Assembly: GCA_009746045.1 (NCBI GenBank)
Contig: RPFO01000072.1
Span: forward strand, 3,359,237 to 3,423,236
Length of the DNA: 64,000 nucleotides
From: Mesostigma viride
Taxonomy: Eukaryota; Streptophyta; Mesostigmatophyceae; Mesostigmatales; Mesostigmataceae
Reading direction: 5' to 3'
The first letter of the stretch is position 1. Each line of letters opens with the position of its first letter. The notes below the pieces were generated by a model, which ran no database searches, had not been told where the DNA came from, and saw nothing but the letters and a program-made list of their open reading frames with translations. The position numbers and the translations under genes were made by a program. Shown one piece after another: positions 22,301-33,245 of the stretch.

Positions 22301-24319
22301 CGTGGATGATTGGTCCAAAAGATTTTTAGTCATGGTTTCGACGTGTTCAACATCGTTCTGCAGGTCGGTGGTTGATGTGTTCCACTTCAATAGTCCGCTG
22401 CAAGTTGCTATTGTGATAGGTGACTTGATATGTCATGATTTGTCTTTGACATCCTGCTGCCGTGGGTCTCCATCCCTCGCTCGAGGATCTCTCATGGATG
22501 GTGCCCCTGCAACGCGGCGGCGTGTTGCCATCGCTTGCATTCTCGTCTTGCTGTTTATGTGTCTGTCTGCGTTCCCCACTGTCATCCACACCGGCAAGTG
22601 ACCTTGGAGAGAGTTGTTGGTCGTTGCTGCATGCCCGCTCGTAACCCATTCTGTTGTCCACTCCCTATCCCCCTCTCTTTACTGTGCCACTTTCATGAGT
22701 TTCGTCCGCTGCACCTCTCCTTCCCTCCCCTCGCCCCCACTAACTCTCACAGAAACCTTTTCCCCACCCTTTCCCTCCCCCACTTTGTTTCTCCCCTACT
22801 GCGCTCCCCCCCCCCCCTGTTCTCTTTGTCCTACTGCAGATGTTTGAGGACGGCCGGCTGACCGACTCTCAGGGCCGTGTGGTATCCTTCAAGAACTGTA
22901 TGATCGTGATGACATCCAACGTGGGCTCTTCCATCATTGCACGTGGCGGGGCGGGTGCGCGCATGGGCTTTTTGCTCGAGACCGGCGAGGGTGCCGAGAT
23001 GGCCGAGTACTCGCGCATGAAGGAGGCCGTCACCAACGAGCTCAAGACGTTCTTCAAGCCAGAGCTTCTCAACCGGCTGGACGAGGTAAGCATGCGCTCT
23101 GGGTAGACAGTTTTTCATGGATACCATGTTTGTGAAAGCTGAAGACGTTCTTCAAGCCAGAGCTTCTCAACCGGCTGGACGAGGGAACCACTTTGTTTGT
23201 GGCCGTTAGGTTTTTGCTATCCATGAGACAACCAGCTCGCTTGCGATATAGTTTTCCGTTGGTCATCTTTTGGATTCTAGAACCGGGCAAGCCCCCCCCC
23301 CCCCCCGCCTTAATATTATATTGAGACTCCTCATGTACCGCCGTGTTTTGTTGTTTGCAACCGTGTTCTGTTTCCGTTTGCTGTACCGGCCGCCAGATCC
23401 TCCATGTATCTGTTTTTTGTTGTTGTTGCGTTAAAGTTCCCGTCTTCCCATGTGGACCCTGCCATGTGCAGATCCTCCACTTATTCAACCGATATGATAG
23501 CCGTGGCATGCGCCAGATCTGTCATGTAACGCGTAGGGCCTCTAATGTTTCCCTGCTTGCGTTCTTTGATACGGATGTCCTTTTCTCCTCTCCTCTGACC
23601 TTGGCCGTGACCCCCGCCAGATCACCGTATTCCGCCAGCTCAGCAAGGACAACATCCGGTCCATCTTTGCCATCCTGATGCGCGACGTGACGCGGCTCAT
23701 GGCTGAGGCGGGGGTAACAATGGAGATGAGCGAGCGGCTGCGGGACCACGTGTGCGACAAGGGCTACGACAAGACGTACGGCGCGCGGCCACTGCGCCGC
23801 GCGATCACGGAGCTGATCGAGGACCCGCTCAGCGAGGCCATGCTGGCGCACGTCATCGAGGTGAGGGGGGTATGATATCAGTAGACTAGGTGGATATAAA
23901 TAGACTAACATGCTGGGTTGTATCCTTGATAAATAGACCCACATGCTGATAATGGGCTTCACATGGACATGCCTATCATGCTTATCATGGGCTGTGCACT
24001 GCAAACTATCAACAAGCACTGAAACCAGCCCCTTATTGCCTTGCAAAACTTTAGATGCATCGTCTGCCGTGCTTGCCTGTTCGTCGGGTTTTGATCCTAG
24101 TTCTGATCCTGATTTTTGGTCTTTTGCCTGTCTGTCGTTGTCCCCCCTTCCCCCCCTTCCCAGGACGGCGACACGGCGGTGATGGATGTGACGGAGGATG
24201 GCCGTGTGACCGTTTACAACAAGAACAGCCCCGCCAACAACGCGGCCCCAAACCGGCGCATGTCCTCGCCGCCCACCAAGGCGCCCGTGCCGGAGAGCGT
24301 TCGGGCGTTCTATGATTGA
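16337..24319 (+). CDS. clpC: Plastid-type ClpC AAA+ chaperone, nine exons
   Basis: Hsp100 unfoldase that, in plastids, feeds substrates to the ClpP protease and assists import. Exons inferred from GT-AG borders with frame kept throughout: 16337-16645, 17512-17912, 18416-18555, 19088-19227, 19702-19794, 20723-22291, 22840-23085, 23621-23860, 24164-24319, giving 1,097 residues. Residues 1-95 are Ser/Arg/Ala-rich and acidic-poor, as expected for a plastid transit peptide. VFERFTE and [12 protein letters not shown] start the Clp N-domain (about 97-240). D1 has Walker A GEPGVGKT (334-341) and Walker B VILVIDE (400-406). A UVR-like middle helix lies near 610-650. D2 has GPTGVGKT (797-804) and IVLLDE (865-870). 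The D1-D2 linker carries an acidic/Ser-rich insertion, which with the transit peptide explains the length beyond the usual 850-950. A TTG seven codons upstream is not used as start. ClpD is an alternative name. No break is seen. Confidence 0.9.
17986..18008 (+). repeat. Copy of the exon 2 end and donor site inside intron 2
   Basis: aaagttctggacaggtgagg repeats the exon 2/intron 2 border (aaagtcctggacag/gtgagg, 17899-17918) with one change, 87 bases downstream. It includes an intact GTGAG donor. Confidence 0.75.
18047..18100 (+). repeat. Dispersed repeat shared with 31853-31906
   Basis: About 50 bases in intron 2 (from aaggagacaaccagcgcagg to gcatggtagc) recur inverted at 31853-31906 with few differences. 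It matches none of the LINE parts recognised here, so it may be the edge of another dispersed family. Confidence 0.6.
18794..18831 (+). repeat. Copy of the exon 3 donor region inside intron 3
   Basis: The phrase actaagggtttgtggggtgct mirrors the border at 18551-18571 (ccaaagg/gttagtggggtgct). A weaker copy (ccaagccttagggctagtgg) lies at 18600-18619. Intron 3 therefore holds three related blocks. Confidence 0.55.
22340..22470 (+). repeat. Copies of the exon 6 end inside intron 6
   Basis: gacgtgttcaacatcgttct and the following gcaggtcggtgg (22340-22371) repeat the exon 6 end plus donor (22268-22299). A degraded third copy starts gatgtgttccacttc (22374), and a possible fourth is tttgacatcctgctgccgtgg (22446). 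Confidence 0.7.
23139..23184 (+). repeat. 46-bp copy of the exon 7 end inside intron 7
   Basis: 45 of 46 bases match the exon 7 end at 23041-23086, at an offset of 98 bases. The copy ends gacgagggaacc where the true border is gacgag/gtaagc, so its donor is destroyed and splicing should use the first copy. Confidence 0.85.
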
Positions 24320-25440
24320 AATTTGACTGTCTGACGCCATCGCTTGCCGTAGGATGTCAGATGCGATGTGTTGGGACGTGTGGTATTGCGGGGAGTTTGG
24401 CTGTTGCTGGCTTTCGGCCATAAGCTCCATGCGCCCTGGTTGCCTTGTCCCTGAATGTGTGCCTGGCCTGGCTGTCGTTGCCAGCTTCCCATGAAAGGAG
24501 GGTCGGTTACAGATGTTGCCTCTGTCATAGGTTTTTACCCAGGCAAAATGGAGTCCACCAAGACTCTGTTCCATGTACTCTTACGTTCTATTGGTCCTTG
24601 CCCGTTTTTGTTGTGTTTTGTAGGGGTTTGTCGCAGGGAAACCTTGCCTTGGTGGCAGGAAGTACCTGTCATCGGCTTGATCTGGAAAAGTTCCATCCTT
24701 GGATGGGGTCCAGGACAGTTTACTGAGAAAAGTGAGATGATGTATGCGTTGGCGCCTTGAAGCTGCCTGCCCGGAGCCATCCAGATCGACAGTTAGTATG
24801 TAGGAAATACGTGTAGATGGGGTCGTTGATTACACCTTGCTCCTTGCCCTGCGCTGCCTTGTGGCGAGTGTTCACTGTGCTGGAGCAGATTTTGATCATG
24901 TAGATGTATATGCACGCAATGCCTGCTGCAACCAAGTGCATTCAGGGCGATGCGTTCAAGAATGTTGGCGATGTGTGTAGATATATACTGTCTGTTGTAA
25001 GTTGTCGAGGCGCGAGTTCAATCAAAGTGAGACAACTATTCCATCAATGTAAATACAGAAGCTTTTTTTGCCTTAGCCACCTGCAGCTGCTTCAACTGTT
25101 GTCTAGATCTCCTAGCAGCTCACTAAAACCGGCCTTCTAAAGGCGGCCCAGCAAACGCCAAATGCCGCACGGGTCCCGGAAATTCCGGGCTTACTAATGG
25201 CAGACATGGGGCCGGGCCCTATGCCCCTGAGTGATGTATCCGGGAGTAAGACAACTGGATTGATATCGATGCAGGACATTAGCTGGCTTGGCATGAGGTA
25301 GCTAGTAGATGCCCACAAGCCTCCTAGGCAGGGAAGGCACATCTCACCGTCCAGCCGTGTGTACCAATGCGCAATCGATCTTGCCCGAATCGGGGCCCTG
25401 CCCCCTTTATGATTACGCTAGGCCATTACGAGTCACTGAG
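24320..25440. other. clpC 3' flank and intergenic DNA; no gene seen
   Basis: The first few hundred bases presumably hold the clpC 3' UTR. From about 25140 the sequence changes character and runs into the 5'-truncated LINE. No motif-bearing frame is present. Confidence 0.5.
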
Positions 25441-28400
25441 AGTACCTGTCGGCCCTGGGCGCCCGGGCGGACGTCGACGAGCTGGACAAGGGTGCCCCCA
25501 ACGCCGCCATTTTCGCGGGCTTTGCGGCCCGTGCCCCGTTGCTGGCCATGCCCCGCCGCCGCCCCGGCCCGCTCTACCGCCAGGACCCCAAGGTCTTGGC
25601 CGCCCGGCACCGCCTCAAGCGTAACCGGGACCCGCTGCAGAAACCAGTGCTCAAGGCCGCCCTCGTGGAGGCCTACGAGCATGCTCAGGACGCGGAGGCG
25701 GCCCAGTGCATCGCGGATGCCAAGGCCTGCCAGGCTCGCAACCAGGGCAAGGACATGTGGTACCACCTCGACCGGCTCGGCGGCCGGCGGCAACGCACCC
25801 CGGTGGAGCACACGGGGGACGGCACGGCGCCGGTCAGCCTTGACCGCTGGTTGGCCCACAATGTTTCCTTGACCGGTGGGGCTCGCGCCCCCCCCCCGCC
25901 GCTTCACCCCGAGACGGCCGCCCGCCTCGGGGTCGCCGGACCCCCGCCGCCGCCAGCGCCCCCCTCCTCGGCCGCGGACTACCAAGTCCCCGCCTTGCAG
26001 GAGGGCTGCCTTGCCACTGACGACGTCGTCCCCCCCTTCACTTTGAAGGAATTGGACGGCGCCCTTGCTCGCCTGCGGTACGATGCGGCGGTCGGTGCCG
26101 ACCACCTTTCTGCTGAGCTGCTGAAGACCCCTGATCCGGCGGTTCGGGATCTTCTGCTGGCGTTCTGCAACCGTGTCCTGCTCTCTGACGAGCCTCCGCC
26201 TGCTGAGTGGCAGACGGCCATCCGCGTCATGCTGTACAAGAAGGGCTCTGCTGCTGACCCCGGTAACTACCGGGGTGTCTGCCTCCAGAGCGCCGCGCTG
26301 GAGGTCTTCATGCGCATGATGCTGCACAGGCTCCGCGCCGCGCTGCGGGACCCACACCTGGGTGAGTCTCAGATGGGTTTCCGTCGTGGTCGTAACACTG
26401 TCATGGCTGTGTTTGTCGCGCGCCGGTTGATGGAGGAGGTGCGTCGCCTTCCCCCTGACAGTTTGCCGCTGGTCTTCATTTTTGTTGACTATATCAAGGC
26501 CTTTGACACGGTTCTCTGGGAGGCTCTTTGGGCCATCCTAGCTCTGGATCGGGTACCACCTGCGTTTATTGCTGCCATTCGCCGACTGTATGAGGGCTCA
26601 CAGGCCGTAGTGCGGACTGCGGAAGGCACCACCCCACCATTCCCCCTTCACCACGGGGTGTGGCAAGGTTGTGTCCTGTCCCCATACCTGTTCATTATTG
26701 TCGTGGACACGTCATGCGCCGGGCACGTGCGCGCTTTACTGCTCTTAAGGGGTTCGAGCCAGGCTTGGACATCCTTAACGTGAAAGAGCACGGCGGGGTT
26801 AGACCTGGTTACCGCCTTGCCGACCTGATTTATGCGGATGACACCACCCTCATCGAGAGCCCCGAGCACATTCAGACCTGGCTGGACTGTCTGGGCCTGG
26901 AGGCGCGGGCGGTGGGGTTGGAGATTAGTGTCAAAACTGAGGCGATGGTGATTGGGGCCTCCAGTACACCATCGCTGCCGCGCCTGCTCGACGGGACGGA
27001 GGTCCCGTTCCGCGACCGCTTCAAGCTGTTGGGGAGTTGGCTTCCTGACACTACCGACGATGTGGACACACGCATCAGCCTTGCCCGGGCCAAGCTCCGT
27101 TCGCTCAAAACCTACTGGCGCTCGAAGGGCCTGCCGGAGCACCGCAAGCGCATGCTCTTCAAGGTCCTCGTCCTCACGGTGCTCACGTATGGCGCCGAGG
27201 CGTGGACCATTCCACCCAAACTGGCAGCTAGGCTAGACGGCACAGTTTACAGGATGCTCCGACAGGTCCTTAATTTATTAACACGTGCTCCCGTTGGGGA
27301 GTCACGGAGCACTGAAGTGCTTTTAATCCCTGTGTGTGCACTACAGGAGAAAGGGCAGAGACCCCCAGTCTCCTTCATGCCAAAGGCATGCCACAGCTGC
27401 AATCGGGCGCGCTAGCTAAAAGGACAGGCTAACGATCTGGCAAACTGTGGGTGCAATAAGACCCATGTAAGCGGGGCATAACAAGTATAGCGTGGGCAAG
27501 TAATCTGACCATAGCACGGGCGTAGCATGGCTGTACTAGGACTAGGCTAGCTAAGGCTATGGCTGGTTGTGTACCGTGCGTTGGCGGCACGTGACTAGGT
27601 ATGTTGGCACAGCTAGGCGAACATTCTAGGCATGGCTGCCTTAGCGGCAGTGACTCCAATGGTTACAATTGCTAGGGCTATTGCTATTCTAGCCCGCTGG
27701 GGGCGTCCACATCTTGTGGTTGATCATCAGCCGGTCCCCGCCCCTCCAGTACACCTTGGGCTTCTGGGGGTCCTGCTTATGGCGGAGGTATTCCGGCCAC
27801 AGGTCGCGTCGCTGCTGTTGCTGAGCGGGGGTCAGGTCGTCATCCAGCGTCCAGGTGAGGTCGTGCAACCTCTTGCGACGAGAGAGGAACCGCTGCTTAT
27901 CCTCAGGGGAGGGGAAGGTGAGCAGGACTGGTGGGGGAGCCGCCTTGTCCCGTGAGTGGGGAAGGCGGTGGCACCCACGCAGTTCTACCTCACCTACCAT
28001 GCAGGCCCATGAGGGTAAGAAGCTGGTTCTTGAGCTCGTCAGCAAGAGAGGTCCTTAACGTAGGGTTTTCCGAGCGTCCGTCATCAGAGTCTTTGTATCA
28101 TTGGCATGCCTCCGGTATTTCGGACGAGATTAGGCAGCGTAGGATAGCATTTGTAGGACACCTTGCTCGCACCAGCCCGGCAGGTCGACACCGCCCTTGT
28201 TAGCCTGGCCGGCCCCCAGCGGCTTGGCCAGCCAGGGCGACACATTCTGACCTGGCCTGGCCCCGAGGGCATTCCCAAAAGGGTAGGGAAACCTGTCACG
28301 AACTACATCCAGATGTTGCTGGACGACCTAGTGGTCCCAGCCTGCAGTTTGAGCACCGCATCCACTCTCTCTCCCGTCTTTGGACTGCCATGCAGGACAA

Positions 28401-28491
28401 GACGCGGTGGAAGAAGATTGTCAAGGCGCACACGCCCGACCCTGTGGGCAAGCCCCCTCCCCCCAAGCGGAGGAGGCGTTTTGATGAGTAG
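25441..28491 (+). pseudogene. LINE reverse transcriptase, 5'-truncated and interrupted
   Basis: Plus-strand LINE ORF2 remnant without its endonuclease. The frame from 25441 to about 26705 carries fingers/palm motifs: LKELDGALARLR, GFRRGRNT, motif A FVDYIKAFDTV and motif B QGCVLSP. A one-base-type frameshift near 26705 moves to the frame carrying motif C YADD (about 26833), LLGSWLP and the thumb (FKVLVLTVLTYGAEAW). At 27273 it is broken by a 775-base insertion (27274-28048). After the duplication AGGTCCTTAA it resumes in frame with SLYHWHASG and GHLARTSP. At least one more frameshift follows, and the frame ends in a basic tail before the stop at 28491. All catalytic residues seen are conserved, so inactivation looks fairly recent. 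Confidence 0.85.
27274..28048 (-). mobile_element. Short ORF1-only retroelement inserted in the LINE RT
   Basis: Flanked by the 10-bp direct duplication AGGTCCTTAA (27264-27273 and 28049-28058). On the minus strand it runs from a 5'-truncated ORF1 fragment (28045-27690; RKRLHDLTWTLDDDLTPAQQ and VYWRGGDRLMINHK) into a 3' UTR. It ends in the hairpin at 27288-27301 and a TTAA-type tail. No reverse transcriptase is encoded. The tail, hairpin and target duplication indicate target-primed insertion by machinery supplied in trans. Confidence 0.8.
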
Positions 28492-28629
28492 TGTAGTTAG
28501 GATTTTCTAGATAGCTTAGAGTTAGGATAGTTCGATCACGCGGCTTCCTCCACCCCATCCATCATGGAATATGTGCTACATCAGTGATCTCCCCACGGAG
28601 GCATGTTATAATTTAATTTTAATTTTTTT

Positions 28630-29700
28630 TAATTACGAGTCACGAGGTAGCCATAGCTGACGGCGGCGCCCATAACTTTCACGTTTGAGCACTGAATTCG
28701 GCTGTGAAGATCACAATCGCTTCGTCTGTCTAAGACGCACATGCTGATATAATTTTCCGAAGCTATTACGCAATATATGACGAGCAAACCCTCCTCGACG
28801 CAACGCAGCCTGGCGGCTGCGCTAGGCCATGAAAATACGTCTGCAGCTCTGGCTGCAGCTTCGCCCTCAAGTCCGGCAGGCAGCGGTGACACTAGTCGCG
28901 CACTGGTGGTCGCCCCGCACCCTCCCGGGCTTCATTCCTCGCCTTCAGCCTCGCCTGAGCCCAAACACAGCCGCCCAACCGAACCTAGCTGGTCTGAGTA
29001 CGACTTTGACGTTGACCGCCCTTGAGCGCTTGCATGACACCGCAGGCCTCACCGCCCAGGCGGTGAAGGAAATCGCTGCCCAGCCGGCATCTGCATGCTG
29101 GCCCGGCCCGTGATGCTCCCTGGAGCCACCTGGGCGGACTTGCACAGCACCTCCACCACCTCCACCATCGCGGCACAGCTCAAGCAACAAGCACTCGACC
29201 TTCGCGAGGAGGCCAACATCACCCAGCGCAGCCACAATGTCATCGTCAAGCACTTCGACCAGCCGGCAGGTGAGACCTCGACGACTCTTCTCAGGGCATT
29301 TAAGCGCGACATTCTTGCCCCCATGCAACTCAAGTGCTGGTGAGCTGCATGCGGATGGCGGCTGTCCGCCTCCCCCGGGCGCGGGGTAAGGCTGGCCCAG
29401 CACCCGTGCTCCTCACCTTTAAGTACATGGCGGACAAGCTGTCGTTCCTTTAATGCCGCAAGAAGCTCTCGAGGACTGGCAGCTTCATGCTGGATGACGA
29501 CTTGACCCTGGCCCAGCAACAGCGGCAACGCGAGCTACATGGCCGACCTACCTTCAGCTCCGGCAGAGCGCAGGGGGGAAGCCGGTATACTAGCTGGAGG
29601 GGGGCGGTCATCCACGTTGACCACAAGCCCTGGCAGGCCCCTCGATCCTCAGCCACCTCAGACTAGGGAATATATACTAGTAGTGTAGATTAGTCAGGCT
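28630..29700 (+). mobile_element. ORF1-only LINE-related element, degraded
   Basis: It starts with a leader related to 40990-41220 (gctgacggcgg..., gctgatataattttc). The frame MTSKPSSTQRS (28778) then shifts to VKEIAAQPAS (about 29060), to a frame with LDLREEANITQRSHNVIVKHFD (29195-29270), and finally to a frame with LDDDLTLAQQQ and HKPWQAP (to about 29650). It closes with a tagggaatatatac block also seen at 38958 and inverted at 32480. At least three frameshifts and a stop make it a pseudogene copy. Confidence 0.7.
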
Positions 29701-29870
29701 TAGCCCACGCGCATGTGCGCCCATAATAGCAAAATATGGTGTTGTTCTTTCTCAGTTACATCGTTTTTCCCGTCTTTGTTCTTATCGTGTTGATTTCATC
29801 ACGACTCTTGTTGAACTCTTGCAGCGTTTATTGGTCAAAGACTATGACCGAGCCATTATGCTCCGTCAAG

Positions 29871-31224
29871 CAGTGATGCGCCATACGCCGTATTATACGC
29901 CGTATTTAGCGTATTATGCGCGATACGCAAGCGGCGCGTACGAAAATGGGGTACTTTTATACGCAACGCGTATTTTTGCGCATTTTTGCGTATTTTCGCG
30001 TATTTTTTGGCATATTTTTGGCTTACGAGGTGGGTGCATTTGCTTGCCTAGACTGCGGCGCGCCGACCTGTAGTAGGAACAAATAATTGCGTGATGAGCT
30101 AGCTAGTGTATAGTGCACTAAAGCTAAAAGCGCGTTCATTGTGACTTGTGAAGGCGGGAAGGTGAAGGCGGGAAGGCTGAAGATTCATCATCAAGAAGGT
30201 GATAAGCAACAGTGTATTTGGAATAAACGTACACCTACCTATTTATCTGGATCAAGAAGGTGATAAGGTGTGCCAGCAACGTCGTGGTCGTCTGGCACCT
30301 ATATCGTAGCATATCGACATCCAGGCATGGCTGACACGAATGAGTCAATGGAACACGATGATGATGTGCGGCCCGATGAAGAAGAGGCCACATCCGAAAC
30401 TGTCTGGACATACATTAGCAAAGAACGCATCCTCAAGAATGGGCAGCAGACAAATAACTACTACATGGATGATGGAGTACTCCGTTACAGGCTGCTGGTC
30501 GAGCAGGCGGAGAAGGAAAGCAATACCAGGAAGAGGAAGGCGACTAGTGACGCCAAGAAGCAGGCTGATGTGCGGGCGGCACTTAAAGACAGGCTTGCAG
30601 ACGTTCTAGAAATCGACGCCTTTAACTGGGTGTTCGCTCATGCCAGCAACACCTCGGGGCGCGCTGCTGGGGCGGCTGGGCCAAGCGGATCATCAAAGGG
30701 CCAATCCACCGACGGTAATTTGCCCGCACCTTATGGGCTCAGCAAAGAGCAGCTGGACGAGGAGCTGTGCGAGGCATTCATTTGCGCCTTTCAATGCCAT
30801 CGACGCCCTTCAATGTCATCGACACCTCGGGGCAATGTATAGTGCATGCATATCTTGAGTTCTACAAATTTACTATCCTTTCCAGTGAGTTGTGCATTGA
30901 TACTGGTGTTGATACTTAGTTGCATGTTGTCTCGATTTTGAAGAGAAACTATCAAGTTAGACCGTTAGAAACTATGCTTGTATTTAGGTAGTGATGGCAA
31001 TGCCAAGGTCATGCTATATATGTCATGTATAGCCAAAAGGTATGGCAAAAACACCAGCAGACCATGCTTGGTTGCTCAGAATGTTGAAAACCCCTCAAAA
31101 CCATGCCAAAAAAGGGGTTTTCAACAGTTAGCGTACGATTAGCGTATAATACATTATACACCGCGTATTATACATTATACACCTGGGGCCGCGTACGACG
31201 CGTATCGCGTATGGCCCATCACTG
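29871..31224. mobile_element. hAT-like DNA transposon, 1.35 kb, non-autonomous
   Basis: The ends are inverted repeats CAGTGATG(C/G)GCCATACGC (17 of 18 match). They are flanked by the 8-bp direct duplication CCGTCAAG (29863-29870 and 31225-31232). An 8-bp duplication with CAGTG termini is the hAT signature. Subterminal regions are packed with short gcgtat/atacgc repeats in both orientations, as hAT transposases typically require. The interior encodes one protein of about 171 residues and no transposase. Confidence 0.85.
30327..30842 (+). CDS. Unknown protein inside the hAT-like element
   Basis: A frame of 171 residues from the ATG at 30327; the same frame is open for 19 codons upstream. The N terminus is acidic (HDDDVRPDEEEATSE). 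A basic helical segment follows (EKESNTRKRKATSDAKKQAD), then VRAALKDRLADVLEIDAFNWVF and a Gly/Ser-rich C terminus. No zinc-finger BED domain or hAT C-terminal dimerisation motif is visible. It may be a captured host fragment or the degraded 5' exon of a transposase gene. Confidence 0.4.
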   Translation: MADTNESMEHDDDVRPDEEEATSETVWTYISKERILKNGQQTNNYYMDDGVLRYRLLVEQAEKESNTRKRKATSDAKKQADVRAALKDRLADVLEIDAFNWVFAHASNTSGRAAGAAGPSGSSKGQSTDGNLPAPYGLSKEQLDEELCEAFICAFQCHRRPSMSSTPRGNV

Positions 31225-31231
31225 CCGTCAA

Positions 31232-31536
31232 GTCCGATGTTTTTGCAACGTCACCCACATCTGTTCGGTGCTGCCCCTCGGCACAAGCTCTACAAACAGG
31301 TCGTGGACCGGCTGGATCGCATAGTATCTCCGCACATCTGAACCCTGTGATGCCAGATCTCCTTTGCGGCCGTTCCGAGCTTGGCACTGGATTCGTTGTC
31401 CACATCGTCGCGTCGCTGCCGCAACACGATGTTTTCTGGCATCCGCGGGCTTCTGGTTCCCGCCGCACATTTGAAAGTGCTGTCCTCCGGCTTTTTGCCT
31501 TTGCACCGTGTGCAGTTCTTGGACGTTTGGAATCAT
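31232..31536 (-). pseudogene. Unknown coding-like fragment abutting the hAT insertion
   Basis: The minus frame contains QMCGGNQKPADARKHR and RRYYAIQPVHDLFVEL and ends at a TGA that lies across the hAT target duplication. The composition is protein-like but I recognise no family. It may be the last exon of a disrupted gene, or chance. Confidence 0.25.
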
Positions 31537-31539
31537 GGC

Positions 31540-31937
31540 ATGGCTAACGTGATGACTGACTAGCTACCTTTTCAGTGGTTTTCCATTTGCGGGTATCTCC
31601 TTGTAAATGGTGGGAGAGCGATCGCAGCAATGGTGCTCACCACTAGATGTCCACTCCCGGCCAGTTAGGCTCGAATTAAACACACGCCCTGATCAAGCAT
31701 GCTGTTTCCGGCCCCACCGTCTAGGTCATCTAGTCGCTCTACACGTAAGCCAGCCATAATTTCAATGCACAAGGATACACATTTCCATCACCATTCATCT
31801 TCATCATCCTGAACGACTCGAACACGCGGACAAGATAACGGCAGGCTCGAGCTACCATGGTCCGGATTCTCCCAATTTCTGGCCTGCGCTGGTTGTCTCC
31901 TTGATAATGGCCCCCATGGATGATGCCTTCAACATTG
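31540..31937. other. No gene seen
   Basis: Intergenic DNA holding only the inverted copy (31853-31906) of the dispersed repeat found in clpC intron 2. Confidence 0.5.
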
Positions 31938-33035
31938 AATTAATTAATTTATTAATTAAAATCATAGCTCCGTGGGGAGCATATGTAACACATAGCCCTG
32001 AGAAAGGGGCATCTGTGGGTTTGTAATACAATCAAGGCGACAACCTGCAGGTGTAGCTAGGATGTACAACTATCACCTGCTCTGGGTGCACAATTAAGGT
32101 CCACCTGCACCGCCATGATGGTTCATGCCTCCTAAACAAGCACAGGCACACAAGGCGGCTTGAGGAGAGGGCCTATCGAAGGCCTGCATGACATATGGGG
32201 TGGAGGGTATGTGGCTAGGCTATAGCTGGTGTACACATCATTGGCATCTCAGCAGAGAGTAACTCCCTGCATGGGCAAAGCATGACTCGAAATGGCTACG
32301 GCTATTGTAAGGGCGGGTGTGGTCCCATCACGTAGGCATACAGGCATTCATTTGCAGATCGCGTTTTCCGCGTTTTCCGCGGCCTGGCACTGAACGCAAA
32401 GGTTTTCACCTTTGCGGAGTGTCTGATCAGAATACAGGCATGGCCACGTCACTAAGCTTTCTAGTCTACACTACTGCTATATATTCCCTAGGCTGGGGTG
32501 GCTGGGGTGGCTGGGGTTGCAGGGGTCGCCTGCCAGGGCTTGTGGGCGACGTAGATGTCCGCCCCCTTCCAGTAGCCCGGCTTCTGCCCCGCCGTCTGCC
32601 GAAGCTGGAGGTAGGTCGGCCATAGCTCCCGTCGCCGTTGTTGCTGCGTCAAGGTCAAGTCGTCGTCCAGCGTGTAGGCGGTCCCCCCAAGCCGCTTGCG
32701 ACACTTGAGGAACTCCATCTTATCCGCCATGGTGTCAATTAAAGGTGAGGAGCAAGGGGGAGGGGCCGGCCTTAGTACCCCGCGAGCGGGGAAGGCGGGT
32801 CACCCCCCGCGGCTTGCCCTTACCAGTGATAGCCATGGGGACAAGGATTTTGTTCTCAAACGCCACGGCAACCTTGGGTCTCGGAGGTCTCGTCCTGCAG
32901 CGGGTCGAAGTGCTTGACTATATGACGTTAAGGCTGCGAGCTTGGCGAGCTCGGCCTCCTCGCGGAGGTCCAGCGTCTGCTGCTTAAGCTGGGCGGCGAC
33001 GACGGAGGTGGTGGAGGTGGCGTGCTTCAACATTT
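31938..33035 (-). mobile_element. ORF1-only retroelement, minus strand
   Basis: TTAA tail at 31938-31960, hairpin CTCCGTGGGGAG at 31978-31989, then a 3' UTR closely related to 38940-39385. ORF1 fragments at 32725-32490 (MADKMEFLKCRKRLGG, LDDDLTLTQQQRR, YWKGADIYVAHKPW) continue to about 33030 (LDLREEAELAK, PLQDETSE). 5'-truncated and frameshifted. It is almost a mirror image of the plus-strand copy at 33823-39402. Confidence 0.75.
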
Positions 33036-33177
33036 AGCCAAGCCATGCCTATAATGGGACTTCCCATGGATGTTGCATTAAGAATTTAACCATGCTATTT
33101 TCTGATTTGGCACGCCGCAAAGGTGAAACTATTTGCGTTCAGTGCCGGTCCGCGGAAAACGCGATCTGCCAATGCAA

Positions 33178-33245
33178 TGAATCCAGGCCGGAATCGAACT
33201 GGGGACCTCTCGCTCCAACGTTTGCTGACTATCTATAGGACAGAC
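33178..33245 (-). other. tRNA-like 3' half (possible SINE or tRNA fragment)
   Basis: On the minus strand, gaggtccccagttcgattcc matches a T-arm/box B (consensus GGTTCGANTCC) with an upstream tagtcagcaaacg. I cannot fold a complete cloverleaf, so it is at best a tRNA-derived fragment. Confidence 0.25.
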
